A stretch of DNA of 64,000 nt from Rhodoferax sp. (GTDB taxonomy: Bacteria; Pseudomonadota; Gammaproteobacteria; Burkholderiales; Burkholderiaceae_C). The position numbers were made by a program, and so were the translations under genes. The DNA lies in the NCBI RefSeq assembly GCF_030697375.1, contig NZ_JAUYQD010000044.1, forward strand, positions 1 to 64,000, read 5' to 3'. Shown piece after piece: positions 56,901 through 63,029 of this stretch (its first letter is position 1; each line of letters begins with the position of its first letter). A model generated the notes under the pieces. It made no database searches and was not told the origin of the DNA. It saw nothing but the letters and a program-made list of their open reading frames with translations.

Positions 56901-58763
56901 GCGCTGGAAACGTCCGATATTGCTGCGTTCAAAACCAGCCAGGTGGCGGCATTGCGGACCGACGCCGTCGCGGCGCTGACCACCGCCCAGATTACGGCAT
57001 TGACCCGAACGGAGGTGGCGGCTTTCACCGATACGCAGGTGGCGGCGCTGACCAGCACCCAGGTGGTGGCACTGGAGACCGTGGATCTCGCCGCACTCAA
57101 GACCAGCCAGTGGGTGGCACTGAGCACGGACGCCGTGGCGGCGTTGTTAACCAGCCAATTGGCCGTTGTGAGCACGAAGGCAGTAGAGGCTCTGCTGACC
57201 GCACAAATTGCAGCACTGACCACCAGCCAAACGGCGGCGCTGACCACCAAACAAGTCTTGGCTTTGACGACGGCACAAATAGCCGCCTTGACCACCGATC
57301 AGGTGATCGCACTGAGCTCGGCACAAGTCCGTGTGCTGACCACCGCAGACCTGGCAGCGCTGACAACGGAACAAGCCGCCGCCATGGAGACGCGCGATAT
57401 CGCCATACTGAACACATCCCAGGTTCGGGCATTGACCACAGCGGCAGTGTCGGCCTTGACGACGGATCAAATACAGGCACTCACCACGGCGGATATAGCG
57501 ATGCTCCACACGGAGCAGGTGTTGGCATTGACCACCGACCAGGTGGTGGCCTTGACCACCGCGCAAATACACGCCATCACGGCGGGAGGCATTGCCGCCC
57601 TCACCACGGATCAGGTGGCGGCGTTGGAAACGTCGGACATCGCGATTTTGACTTCGGTGCAGGCGGTCGCTTTGACGACCGCCCAGGTGGCAACCCTGCG
57701 CACAGACCAGGTCTTGGCGCTGGGTACAAGCAATGTGCAGTCCCTCAGCACGGACCAAATCACCGCACTCACCACAGATGCAATTTCCGTGTTGGCGACG
57801 ACCCAGATCGCCGCCTTGGGCACGTTCCAGATAGAAGCTTTGACCTCGTCCCAAGTGGCCGTCCTGACCACCATCCAGATCCCGTATCTGAGAGTGAGTA
57901 CACCCGTGATCCTGGATTTGAATGGTGATGGGGTGCAAACCCTGTCGATTACTTCAGGCGTCAGATTTGACATGTTTGCCAATGGCCTGGCCACGCCTAC
58001 GGGATGGGTGAGCAGCGGAGACGGACTCCTGGTGATGGACAGAAACCAGGATGGCCGTATCAACGATGGCTCGGAGTTGTTTGGATCGGCCACCACGCTG
58101 GCCAATGGACGCCAAGCACTGGACGGATATGCCGCTTTGCGCGAGTTGGATGGCAACCAGGACGGCGTGATTGACCACGACGATGCGGCCTTTTCAGAGC
58201 TGCGTGTGTGGGTGGACAGCAACTCCAGCGGAACCACGGAAGAGGGGGAGCTCCATACCCTGGAGTCCTTGCAAATCACCAAGATTGCGGCCCAAGCCAC
58301 CGTGGCCATCAGCGAGAACCATGACAACGTGGTCGGATTGACATCGACTTATGAAACTGCCGATGGAAACACCCATGCCGCAGCGGACGTATGGTTTTTG
58401 GCGGACACAAGCCAGTCCAGCAATACCCTTGCGTCTGACCCCCTACCCACCATCCCACCCGCTAGCGCTGCCAACTTGAGCTCCCGCGTGAGTAGCCTTG
58501 CACAAACCATTGGCGCCTTCAGCAGGGATGACGCCCTACGGCAAAGCACTGACACCAGCAGTACACCCACCGCAATGGCCACAGCCATGTCCACCTTGGC
58601 CTCTTCAGCAACGTTGGCCAGCATGGTGGACGCGATGCAGCGCTTTGACGCGGACGGGAAAGAGGTATCCCCCCTGGCCTCTCCGATTGCCGCACTGGGC
58701 GGCTCTAAAACCTTGCCAGGTCTGCCAGACACCGGCACTGGGGTGCTGGCCAGCCCTGCATAA
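50934..58763 (+). CDS. Giant octapeptide-repeat protein with C-terminal calcium-loop domain
   Basis: About 2609 residues from the ATG at 50934 (GGAG abuts it; a TTG at 50928 is in frame). After four residues, 290 octapeptides follow without interruption (residues 5-2324, consensus A-A-L-T-T-x-Q-I/V). Next comes a domain starting P-V-I-L-D-L-N-G-D-G-V-Q-T with loops D-R-N-Q-D-G-R-I-N-D-G-S-E, D-G-N-Q-D-G-V-I-D-H-D-D and D-S-N-S-S-G-T-T-E-E-G-E, like the calcium-binding domain of FrpC/RTX exoproteins. A Ser/Ala-rich tail of about 130 residues ends the protein. No cysteine and no N-terminal signal peptide are seen, which fits type I secretion, but no secretion genes are nearby. Surface or secreted location is inference; the function is unknown. 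Confidence 0.8.
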   Translation: MSYTNTQTTAEIVALTTAQIQALDAADVASLNTAQIAVLSTRQMRVLSTAGIVALSTSQVQALTTRNIAALLTTQIAVLDTAQVTALTVDQVPAIAAAGIGAMTATQIAALETEDIAVLKTKQIAALSTNAVGALSTSQLTALTTAGVAALTTRQIAALTTDQFSVFDTTDVAALTSKQVAALSAGQVLTLTTTEMAALSTRQVAALNTAATVALTVDQLTALSTRELAAFTTKQIAVLSTAQIVGLETSDVGALTTRQVAALGIAALGALGEEQIEALSTAAVAAMTTRQIAALSIDQFTALDTADIAALTTKQTAALTTEQVQTLELADLAALKTSQLAALGTSALAALSVDQLTAITTSSIGALTAKQMAALTTDQVGSLEPEKVAALRTSQVAALGTTAIAVLSYDQVDALTTAGLAALTTRQIATLSIDQLAALGTTELAALTAKQIAVLSTGQLSSLEPEKIAALTTVQVAALGTSALVALSADQFVALTTTEVAALTAKQIAALTLDQIASLETEKVAALRTDQIVALTTSALASLSIDQVSALTSSSVAALSAKQIGALSVDQFTGLAPAGVAALTPRQISGLTTDQVLTLESDKIVALSTSQVAALTTAAIAALSLDQFTALTTAALAALTAKQVAALTLDQVASLESDKIAALTTSQVAALGSSAIAALSIEQISALATDDVAALTVKQIGALSVDQFAALSPADVQALTSTQFAVLNTEHIGVLTVDTLATLKTSQVAALNTAAIAQLSVEQLTALTSAEVVALTTRQMAALTSEQVVALTPEMVGILKTSQIAALNTNSVAALALDQITSLTTGEVAALTAKQIGALTADQITAFDSADVAALKTQQVASLTTAQIGALSVDNAAALKPTQVAALSTAAVAALSADQIATFSTADLAALTTRQMAALTSDQVLGLAVETMATLKPAQVAALSTDAISMLSADQIGALTSADIAALTTRQIVVLTTEQFAGLSAATVTALTTRQMAALTTDQVVTLGVENIAALKPKQIAALGTNSIAALTSYQVAALTTAELTALTTQQVMSLTTDQVSVVAAENIAVLKPAQIAALSTDAIAVLSSSQLVAFTSAEVRALTTHQVSALTTSQIAALTATEIAALTTWQIAALATHQVVALETADIAALKTNQVAALGTDAIASLSSDQLSALTSSGVAALTTRQIAALTTNQVVALETTDVGVLTPKQISAFSTSAVAVLTSGQIVALSTAAVATLTTLQVAALTTGQVVAFENADVAVLKPAQVAALNTGALSVLSTVQMAGLNTAVIVSLTSAQVAALSTDQMAALTSRQMGALTTLQMGALTTAQVIALETGDIAALKPKQVAALSTDAVASLTSDQITALTTAEVVALTTAQAAALTTAQVAAFENADVAVLKPDQVAALSTGGLAALASGQLAALNTAVVMSLTTAQMAALSTDQLVALTTLQFSVLTTRQMAALTSDQVAAMETTDIAALKGSQVAVLSTHVVATLSSVQFTALTTAALVALTTRQIAALTTQQILAIDTSDIAVLRSPQVAALGTDVIAVLSSNQIAALNTSDVVALTTHQMAVLNTDQITALETSDVAVLKPAQVAALNTDTLAALTSSQLAVLSTAVIASLTTAQVGNLTTAQITALTTRQIAALNTAQIAALNSGQVVGLETADIATLKLSQVVALRTDAVGALSTDQIVALTSAAVAKLTTGQMAVLSTEQAMALETSDIAALKSAQIAALRTDALAALTTTQVAVLSTAAIAAMTSTQVSNLTTDQITALTTRQVGVLTSRQMAALSTTQVVAIETADIAALKSKQVAALSTDAVGAMSTDQITALNTLDVAALTTAQMAALTTAQIIALETSDIAVLKPLQVAALATGTLAALTSKQLAVLSTAVIASLSTAQVANLTTLQMVALTSKQIPALTTRQMAALGTDQVMALETADIAVLKTNQVAALSSQAIAALLTSQISALSSKQVNALTTLQVSVLSSDQVVALETSDIAAFKTSQVAALRTDAVAALTTAQITALTRTEVAAFTDTQVAALTSTQVVALETVDLAALKTSQWVALSTDAVAALLTSQLAVVSTKAVEALLTAQIAALTTSQTAALTTKQVLALTTAQIAALTTDQVIALSSAQVRVLTTADLAALTTEQAAAMETRDIAILNTSQVRALTTAAVSALTTDQIQALTTADIAMLHTEQVLALTTDQVVALTTAQIHAITAGGIAALTTDQVAALETSDIAILTSVQAVALTTAQVATLRTDQVLALGTSNVQSLSTDQITALTTDAISVLATTQIAALGTFQIEALTSSQVAVLTTIQIPYLRVSTPVILDLNGDGVQTLSITSGVRFDMFANGLATPTGWVSSGDGLLVMDRNQDGRINDGSELFGSATTLANGRQALDGYAALRELDGNQDGVIDHDDAAFSELRVWVDSNSSGTTEEGELHTLESLQITKIAAQATVAISENHDNVVGLTSTYETADGNTHAAADVWFLADTSQSSNTLASDPLPTIPPASAANLSSRVSSLAQTIGAFSRDDALRQSTDTSSTPTAMATAMSTLASSATLASMVDAMQRFDADGKEVSPLASPIAALGGSKTLPGLPDTGTGVLASPA
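50946..57905 (+). repeat. 290 tandem 24-bp coding repeats in a 408-bp super-repeat
   Basis: Units of exactly 24 bp, in constant register, encode octapeptides. Special units of type L-E-T-x-D-I recur every 17 units: starts at 51258, 51666, 52074, 52482, 52890, 53298, 53706, 54114, 54522, 54930 and 55338, then after 24 units (one extra block of 7) at 55914, 56322 and 56730. Within each period the unit at +1 has A-x-L-K/R/T, +2 ends x-T-x-A-I/V without Gln, +4 also usually lacks Gln, and +7 is again D/E-T-x-D-I/V. Synonymous codons differ widely between units, so the array is old. Confidence 0.9.
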
Positions 58764-58773
58764 ACACGGCTGC

Positions 58774-59430
58774 TCAGGCCAGGGCGGCAACACCCGCCGG
58801 GGTTCCCAAGCCCTGTGCCAGCAAGGCCACGCAACGCTGCGCAATCTGGTCGATAAGCGCCTCCTCGTCACCGACCGCCCCGGGAATGCGCTTGCCAATG
58901 ACCAGCAGCGCCAAACCATGCACCAGCGACCAGGCAGTGAGGGTGAGGTCCGCAGGATCGCCCGCGCGCATCTCGCCACAAGCCTGGCCGGCCACAATCA
59001 GGTCCGTCAGGGCCTGTGCCAAGGCCGCACCGGCCTGCACCAGCGCCGGGTGCGACTGCCAGTCGCTTATCGCGCCGCCAAACATGAGTTGCAACAAATG
59101 GGGTTGCCGCGCGCCGAAGCGCACATAGGCGCGGCCCGACGCCATCAATTGCGCCAGGGGTCCGGCAGTGCACGCCTCAATAGAGCTGCGGTTGAGTTGG
59201 GCCAGTTCATGGAAACCCGCCTCGGCCAAATCCGCCAGCAAGGCCTGTTTGTCGGCGTAATGGCGGTAAGCGGCTGCATGGCTCACTCCGGCGACCTGCG
59301 AAATCTCCCGCAGGCTCACCGCCTCGGCCCCCCGCTGGCGAATCAACTCGGACGCCGCCGTCTGCAAGGCCTTGCGTAAATCGCCATGGTGGTAGGGCCT
59401 TTTGCCCGTGGGGCTGATCGTGGCGGTCAT
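58774..59430 (-). CDS. TetR-family transcriptional regulator
   Basis: 218 residues. The N-terminal HTH is clear: P-Y-H-H-G-D-L-R-K-A-L, then SLREISQVAGVSHAAAYRHY, then A-D-K-Q-A-L-L. The C-terminal half (residues 85-205) fits the WHG-type ligand domain. It diverges from the DUF4345 gene, and a perfect palindrome lies between them, so it very likely represses both itself and that gene; the inducer is unknown. Its 3' end is 10 bp from the end of the giant repeat gene. Confidence 0.93.
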   Translation of the reverse strand: MTATISPTGKRPYHHGDLRKALQTAASELIRQRGAEAVSLREISQVAGVSHAAAYRHYADKQALLADLAEAGFHELAQLNRSSIEACTAGPLAQLMASGRAYVRFGARQPHLLQLMFGGAISDWQSHPALVQAGAALAQALTDLIVAGQACGEMRAGDPADLTLTAWSLVHGLALLVIGKRIPGAVGDEEALIDQIAQRCVALLAQGLGTPAGVAALA

Positions 59431-59448
59431 TCGTCTTGGGCTTCTTAA

Positions 59449-59498
59449 GTTGACAGTGGTTACATTATCTTTTAGAATTTTATGTAACCACTGTCAAC
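59449..59498. promoter_or_regulatory. TetR operator: 17-bp-arm perfect palindrome over a consensus promoter
   Basis: GTTGACAGTGGTTACAT (59449-59465) and its exact complement (59482-59498) flank a 16-bp AT-rich centre. On the plus strand TTGACA (59450-59455), 17 bp, then TAGAAT (59473-59478) make a near-consensus sigma-70 promoter for the DUF4345 gene. By symmetry the minus strand also carries TTGACA, pointing at tetR. A repressor bound here would block both promoters. Confidence 0.85.
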
Positions 59499-59511
59499 AT
59501 AGGAACACTGT

Positions 59512-59913
59512 ATGCACAAACGTCCTCTTCAAATCGCCACCGCTGTGTTGGGCGCCGTGCCGGTGCTGACTGGCGCCGTGGGCATGATGGGGCTGAACGA
59601 CCCCCTCTATGCGTCCGCTGGCCTACCTGCACAGGCTTTGCTGGACAGCAACCTTCGCTTTCTCAGCGGCATTTGGCTGGGCTTGGGCTTGGCGGTTTTC
59701 TGGTTGATTCCACGCATCGAACAGCAAACCGTGCTGTACCGGGTGCTGTGGGGCATGATTTTTATAGGCGGTATCGGACGCCTACTGTCCATGGTGTATG
59801 CGGGTCTGCCCCCGCTGCCCTTTGTCGGCTTCACGGTACTGGAAATTGTCGGTGCCCCGATTTTTGTGATCTGGCAGGCCCGTGTAGCCCACTCCACCGT
59901 TCGTGCCGCTTGA
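59512..59913 (+). CDS. DUF4345 family membrane protein
   Basis: 133 residues with four hydrophobic segments, of the form typical of DUF4345: L-Q-I-A-T-A-V-L-G-A-V-P-V-L-T-G, N-L-R-F-L-S-G-I-W-L-G-L-G-L, I-F-I-G-G-I-G-R-L-L-S and a last helix near the C-terminus. Function unknown. It starts 14 bp after the palindromic operator and is the main candidate target of the divergent TetR protein. The next gene follows by 20 bp. Confidence 0.85.
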   Translation: MHKRPLQIATAVLGAVPVLTGAVGMMGLNDPLYASAGLPAQALLDSNLRFLSGIWLGLGLAVFWLIPRIEQQTVLYRVLWGMIFIGGIGRLLSMVYAGLPPLPFVGFTVLEIVGAPIFVIWQARVAHSTVRAA

Positions 59914-59933
59914 ATCCCGAAAGGAAAATTCCC

Positions 59934-60287
59934 GTGAAACTCTTTGAACTCCTGCAATGGCAACACCAAGGCTACCCACGCTACCACGGCAACCGCAGTA
60001 ATCTGCTGCTGCACATCGTGGTCGTGCCTGTGTTTTGGGTGGGCAACATCGGCCTTGCCGTGGGCCTGGTCCAAGGCAGGCTGTGGCTAGGGCTGGCTGG
60101 CATCGCCGCCATGGCGCTGTCGCTGGGCCTGCAGGGCCACGGCCACCGCTTGGAGTTGCTTCCCGCAGAGCCCTTTGCCAGCCCCGGCCAGGCCGTGGCA
60201 CGTTTGCTCTTCGAACAGTGGATTACATTTCCACGGTTTGTAATTTCCGGAGGGTGGTGGCGCGCACTACGGCAGGCCCGTACATGA
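59934..60287 (+). CDS. Small membrane protein, Mpo1/DUF962-like
   Basis: About 117 residues from a GTG at 59934 with AAAGGAAA upstream; a longer frame overlaps the previous gene and is rejected. It opens W-Q-H-Q-G-Y-P-R-Y-H-G-N-R-S-N-L-L-L-H and then has two hydrophobic helices, followed by Q-G-H-G-H-R-L-E-L-L-P-A-E-P-F. The histidine positions resemble the Mpo1/DUF962 family of Fe-dependent 2-hydroxy fatty acid dioxygenases, but the match is loose. It is co-directional with the DUF4345 gene and its 3' end overlaps the convergent exporter gene by 65 bp. Confidence 0.6.
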   Translation: MKLFELLQWQHQGYPRYHGNRSNLLLHIVVVPVFWVGNIGLAVGLVQGRLWLGLAGIAAMALSLGLQGHGHRLELLPAEPFASPGQAVARLLFEQWITFPRFVISGGWWRALRQART

Positions 60288-61161
60288 TCATGGCCAGCGC
60301 CAAGGCAATCAGCGGCAAAGCGGCAAACACCCAGCCCGTAAGGGTTTCATGGCCTATGCCGGTGCCCACCAGCAGCGCCACCGCCGGGTTGACAAAAGAA
60401 TAGCTGCCCGCAACGGCCGCCGAGGTGTTCTTCAAGAGCCACAGGTAGGCATTGAGCGCAATCAAGGTGCCAAAACTGAGCAGGTACAACCAAGCCAGCC
60501 AGGAACTGGTGCTGACGTTTAGCAGGGCATCGTGCGGCTCCACTACCCAGGCCACGACCAGGCCCAGCACACCACCGGCCAACCACTCGGCCGCAGAGGC
60601 CATGGCGGGGCCGGGAAGGTCCAGACGACGCGACGCATATGAACCCACACTCCAGCACAAAGGCGCGGCGAACGCGGCCAAGGCACCCCACCAACTTACA
60701 GAAAAATCCCCCTCCAGCGCCAGCAATGCCGCACCGGCCACACCCAGGCCTAAACCGATCCAACTGGTCAACGGCACATGCTCGCCACCCCAGCGGGTCC
60801 ACAGCGCCAACCACATGGGCATGGTGGTGACCACGGTGGCCATCAGGCCGGAACCAATGCCCAGTTTCTGGGCAAAGACCACCAAATTCATGGCCATAAA
60901 CACCATCAAAGCACCCACCACCGCAGCGTTGCGCCATTGCAGCCGGGTGGGCATTTTTTCTCCACGCGACAAGGCCCACGCCATCATCAAGGCGCCTGCC
61001 AAGGCAAAGCGGCTGCCATTCATCCACAGGGGCGGCATGCTTTGCACCGCAATTCCAATGGCGAAATAAGTGGTTCCCCACACGATATACACCAGGAGCA
61101 AGGCCGTGAGCAGCTTCCAAAAAGCCGGGCGATGGAGAGATTGCTGTAAATTAGTAGGCAT
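60223..61161 (-). CDS. EamA/DMT-family transporter
   Basis: 312 residues with ten hydrophobic helices in two EamA repeats (first from L-L-V-Y-I-V-W-G-T-T-Y-F-A-I-G, second from P-L-C-W-S-V-G-S-Y-A-S-R-R). The W-G-T-T-Y-F and S-R-F-A-L-A-G motifs are close to YedA-type exporters of amino acids or metabolites. A Lrp-family regulator diverges from it across a 70-bp AT-rich gap, a common layout for amino-acid exporters. Substrate unknown. Confidence 0.9.
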   Translation of the reverse strand: MPTNLQQSLHRPAFWKLLTALLLVYIVWGTTYFAIGIAVQSMPPLWMNGSRFALAGALMMAWALSRGEKMPTRLQWRNAAVVGALMVFMAMNLVVFAQKLGIGSGLMATVVTTMPMWLALWTRWGGEHVPLTSWIGLGLGVAGAALLALEGDFSVSWWGALAAFAAPLCWSVGSYASRRLDLPGPAMASAAEWLAGGVLGLVVAWVVEPHDALLNVSTSSWLAWLYLLSFGTLIALNAYLWLLKNTSAAVAGSYSFVNPAVALLVGTGIGHETLTGWVFAALPLIALALAMIMYGPAVVRATTLRKLQTVEM

Positions 61162-61231
61162 CTTGTAATCAAGTCCGTAAAATTTTCTGAGTTTCTTGCC
61201 AGAACCAATATATTACACACAAAACACCGCC

Positions 61232-61696
61232 ATGCAAGCAAATTTACAGGTAGATCCAATTGATGGAAGAATTCTTTCGGCATTGGGCGAAGATGGCCGA
61301 CGTTCTTACGCAGACGTCGGTGCTGAAGTGGGCCTCTCTACAGCCGCCGTGCATGAACGGGTCAAGAAAATGCTGGAGCGCGGGGTGATTCGGCGTTTTT
61401 CCATCAGCGTGGACCCGGAAGCCGTGGGCTTGCGCTTTACGGCGTTTGTAGCCATACGCAACGACGGGGGCGCACATTGCCGTGAGGTAGCGCCACGTTT
61501 GCGGGAGATTACCGCAGTGCAAGAACTCCACAGCGTGGCAGGCGAGTACGACTTTTTAGCCAAGATTCGCACCAGCCATGCCCGTGAACTGGAAGCCGTG
61601 CTGTACCAGATCAAAGCCATTCCCGGCGTCGCACGCACCACCAGCACCGTGGTGTTGAACACCGAGTTTGAGGATCAGCCCCTGCGGCCGATTTGA
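61232..61696 (+). CDS. Lrp/AsnC-family transcriptional regulator
   Basis: 154 residues from the ATG at 61232. The HTH reads D-P-I-D-G-R-I-L-S-A-L-G-E-D-G-R-R, then GLSTAAVHERVKKMLERGVI, and the RAM ligand domain (A-F-V-A-I-R-N-D, V-A-G-E-Y-D-F-L-A-K-I-R, T-T-S-T-V-V-L) follows. It very probably controls the divergent EamA exporter, sensing an amino acid. Confidence 0.93.
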   Translation: MQANLQVDPIDGRILSALGEDGRRSYADVGAEVGLSTAAVHERVKKMLERGVIRRFSISVDPEAVGLRFTAFVAIRNDGGAHCREVAPRLREITAVQELHSVAGEYDFLAKIRTSHARELEAVLYQIKAIPGVARTTSTVVLNTEFEDQPLRPI

Positions 61697-61697
61697 G

Positions 61698-63029
61698 TTA
61701 GAGCTTGCGTTCGACCCGGATGTAGGCGGTGAGTTGGATGCCGCCGGACCGCTCGAAGTCCTTGATTTTTCGGATCAAGCGCTCATCCAGAACGTGGTCC
61801 GTGGACAGCATCAAGAGGCCACTGGGGGTGATGAGATCGCGCGAAAGCACCATGCCTGGCTGCATATCCTTCGACACAACCACCATTTCACTGGTGCGCT
61901 CCTTCTCTGCATCTTCCCGCTCAGATCCGCCCATCAGCTCCACGAATGCGGCGACCACTTCGGGGTCATACCGTTTTCCGCTGCTGTGCACGATCAATAT
62001 TCTGGCTTCTTCGGGGGTCAGGCGGCGTTGGGTTAGGGTGCCGATTTGCATGCTGTCGAAATCACTGGCCAATGCCAGAATTCTGGCACCCACCGGAATA
62101 CTGCTGGCAGACAGTTTTTCAGGAAAACCGGCGCCGTCGTATCGCTCAAATTGACCGCAGATGATTTCGGCCGCCCCTTTCAAGTCCTGCAAGGGCATCA
62201 GCACCTGCTCCGCCTGCACAATGTGTTTGCGGTACAGATCCAACTGGGCAGGGGTCATCATGGCCACGGGGGTGCGCAGCAATTCGTCGGCAAAACCTAC
62301 TTTTCCAATTTCGTGCAACAGGCCAGCGACAAACACTTCCTGGGCCACCTTTCCATCCAGCCCAAGTTTTTGAGCCAGTCTTCGGCAAAGGTCCGCGACA
62401 CGGCGCGAATGCCCCGCCAAATTCCCGCCACGCATCTCAATGAGGGTGGAAAAAATCTTGATTGACGTAACGAAATTGGTTTTGAGCTTTTCGTTGGCAA
62501 CACTGAGTTCCGCGGTCCGCGCCGCGACTTTGCTCTCCAAGCTGGCATTGAGTGTTTTTAACTCCTCATTCTGGCGAATGGCCAAGGTTTCCAGGCGCTT
62601 CTTTTCTTCCTCCAGGGCTTTGCGCTCCAAAGCCTGCTTCACGATCAAGACAATATCGTTGTCGTCCCAGGGTTTGGAGATGTAGCGGTAAATTTCACCC
62701 CGGTTGATGGCACCGATGATCGACGTAACCTCCGAATAACCGGTCAGCAGCAAGCGCACCGTTTCAGGCCAACGCTGGCGAACCTGCTGTAAAAATTCCG
62801 CGCCATCCATCTCGGGCATACGCATATCGGATATGACCAGGTCCACGGTTTCGTTCTCTAGCAGTTCCAACCCCGCCGCACCGCCCACGGCGGTACGCAC
62901 CTGAAACCCCGCACTACGAAAAAGCCGACGCAGTGCGGACAAAATATTGGGTTCATCGTCCACGCAGAGGATAGTCGCCGGTGTCGGCTCTGCATCGGGC
63001 TGCACTGCGCTATCGGTGTTCAGGTTCAT
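61698..63029 (-). CDS. Response regulator with REC and degenerate HD-GYP domain
   Basis: 443 residues. The REC domain (residues 20-135) has the acidic pair D-D-E, phospho-acceptor Asp in L-V-I-S-D-M-R-M-P-E-M-D-G, T/S in L-L-T-G-Y and Lys in I-S-K-P-W. A coiled coil (about 140-190) leads to an HD-GYP-type domain: G-H-S-R-R-V-A-D-L-C, L-L-H-E-I-G-K-V-G, and F-E-R-Y-D-G-A-G-F-P. Canonical HD is H-E here, and H-x-x-x-D-G-x-G-Y-P has lost its His and Tyr, so c-di-GMP hydrolysis is doubtful. It overlaps the histidine kinase stop by 4 bp, so the two form a two-component pair. Confidence 0.85.
   Translation of the reverse strand: MNLNTDSAVQPDAEPTPATILCVDDEPNILSALRRLFRSAGFQVRTAVGGAAGLELLENETVDLVISDMRMPEMDGAEFLQQVRQRWPETVRLLLTGYSEVTSIIGAINRGEIYRYISKPWDDNDIVLIVKQALERKALEEEKKRLETLAIRQNEELKTLNASLESKVAARTAELSVANEKLKTNFVTSIKIFSTLIEMRGGNLAGHSRRVADLCRRLAQKLGLDGKVAQEVFVAGLLHEIGKVGFADELLRTPVAMMTPAQLDLYRKHIVQAEQVLMPLQDLKGAAEIICGQFERYDGAGFPEKLSASSIPVGARILALASDFDSMQIGTLTQRRLTPEEARILIVHSSGKRYDPEVVAAFVELMGGSEREDAEKERTSEMVVVSKDMQPGMVLSRDLITPSGLLMLSTDHVLDERLIRKIKDFERSGGIQLTAYIRVERKL

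Noticed and set aside
50946..57905. Regular 24-bp repeats that could suggest a CRISPR array or satellite
   Set aside because: The repeats are contiguous with no unique spacers, diverge mainly at synonymous sites and stay in one reading frame for 290 units, so they are coding.
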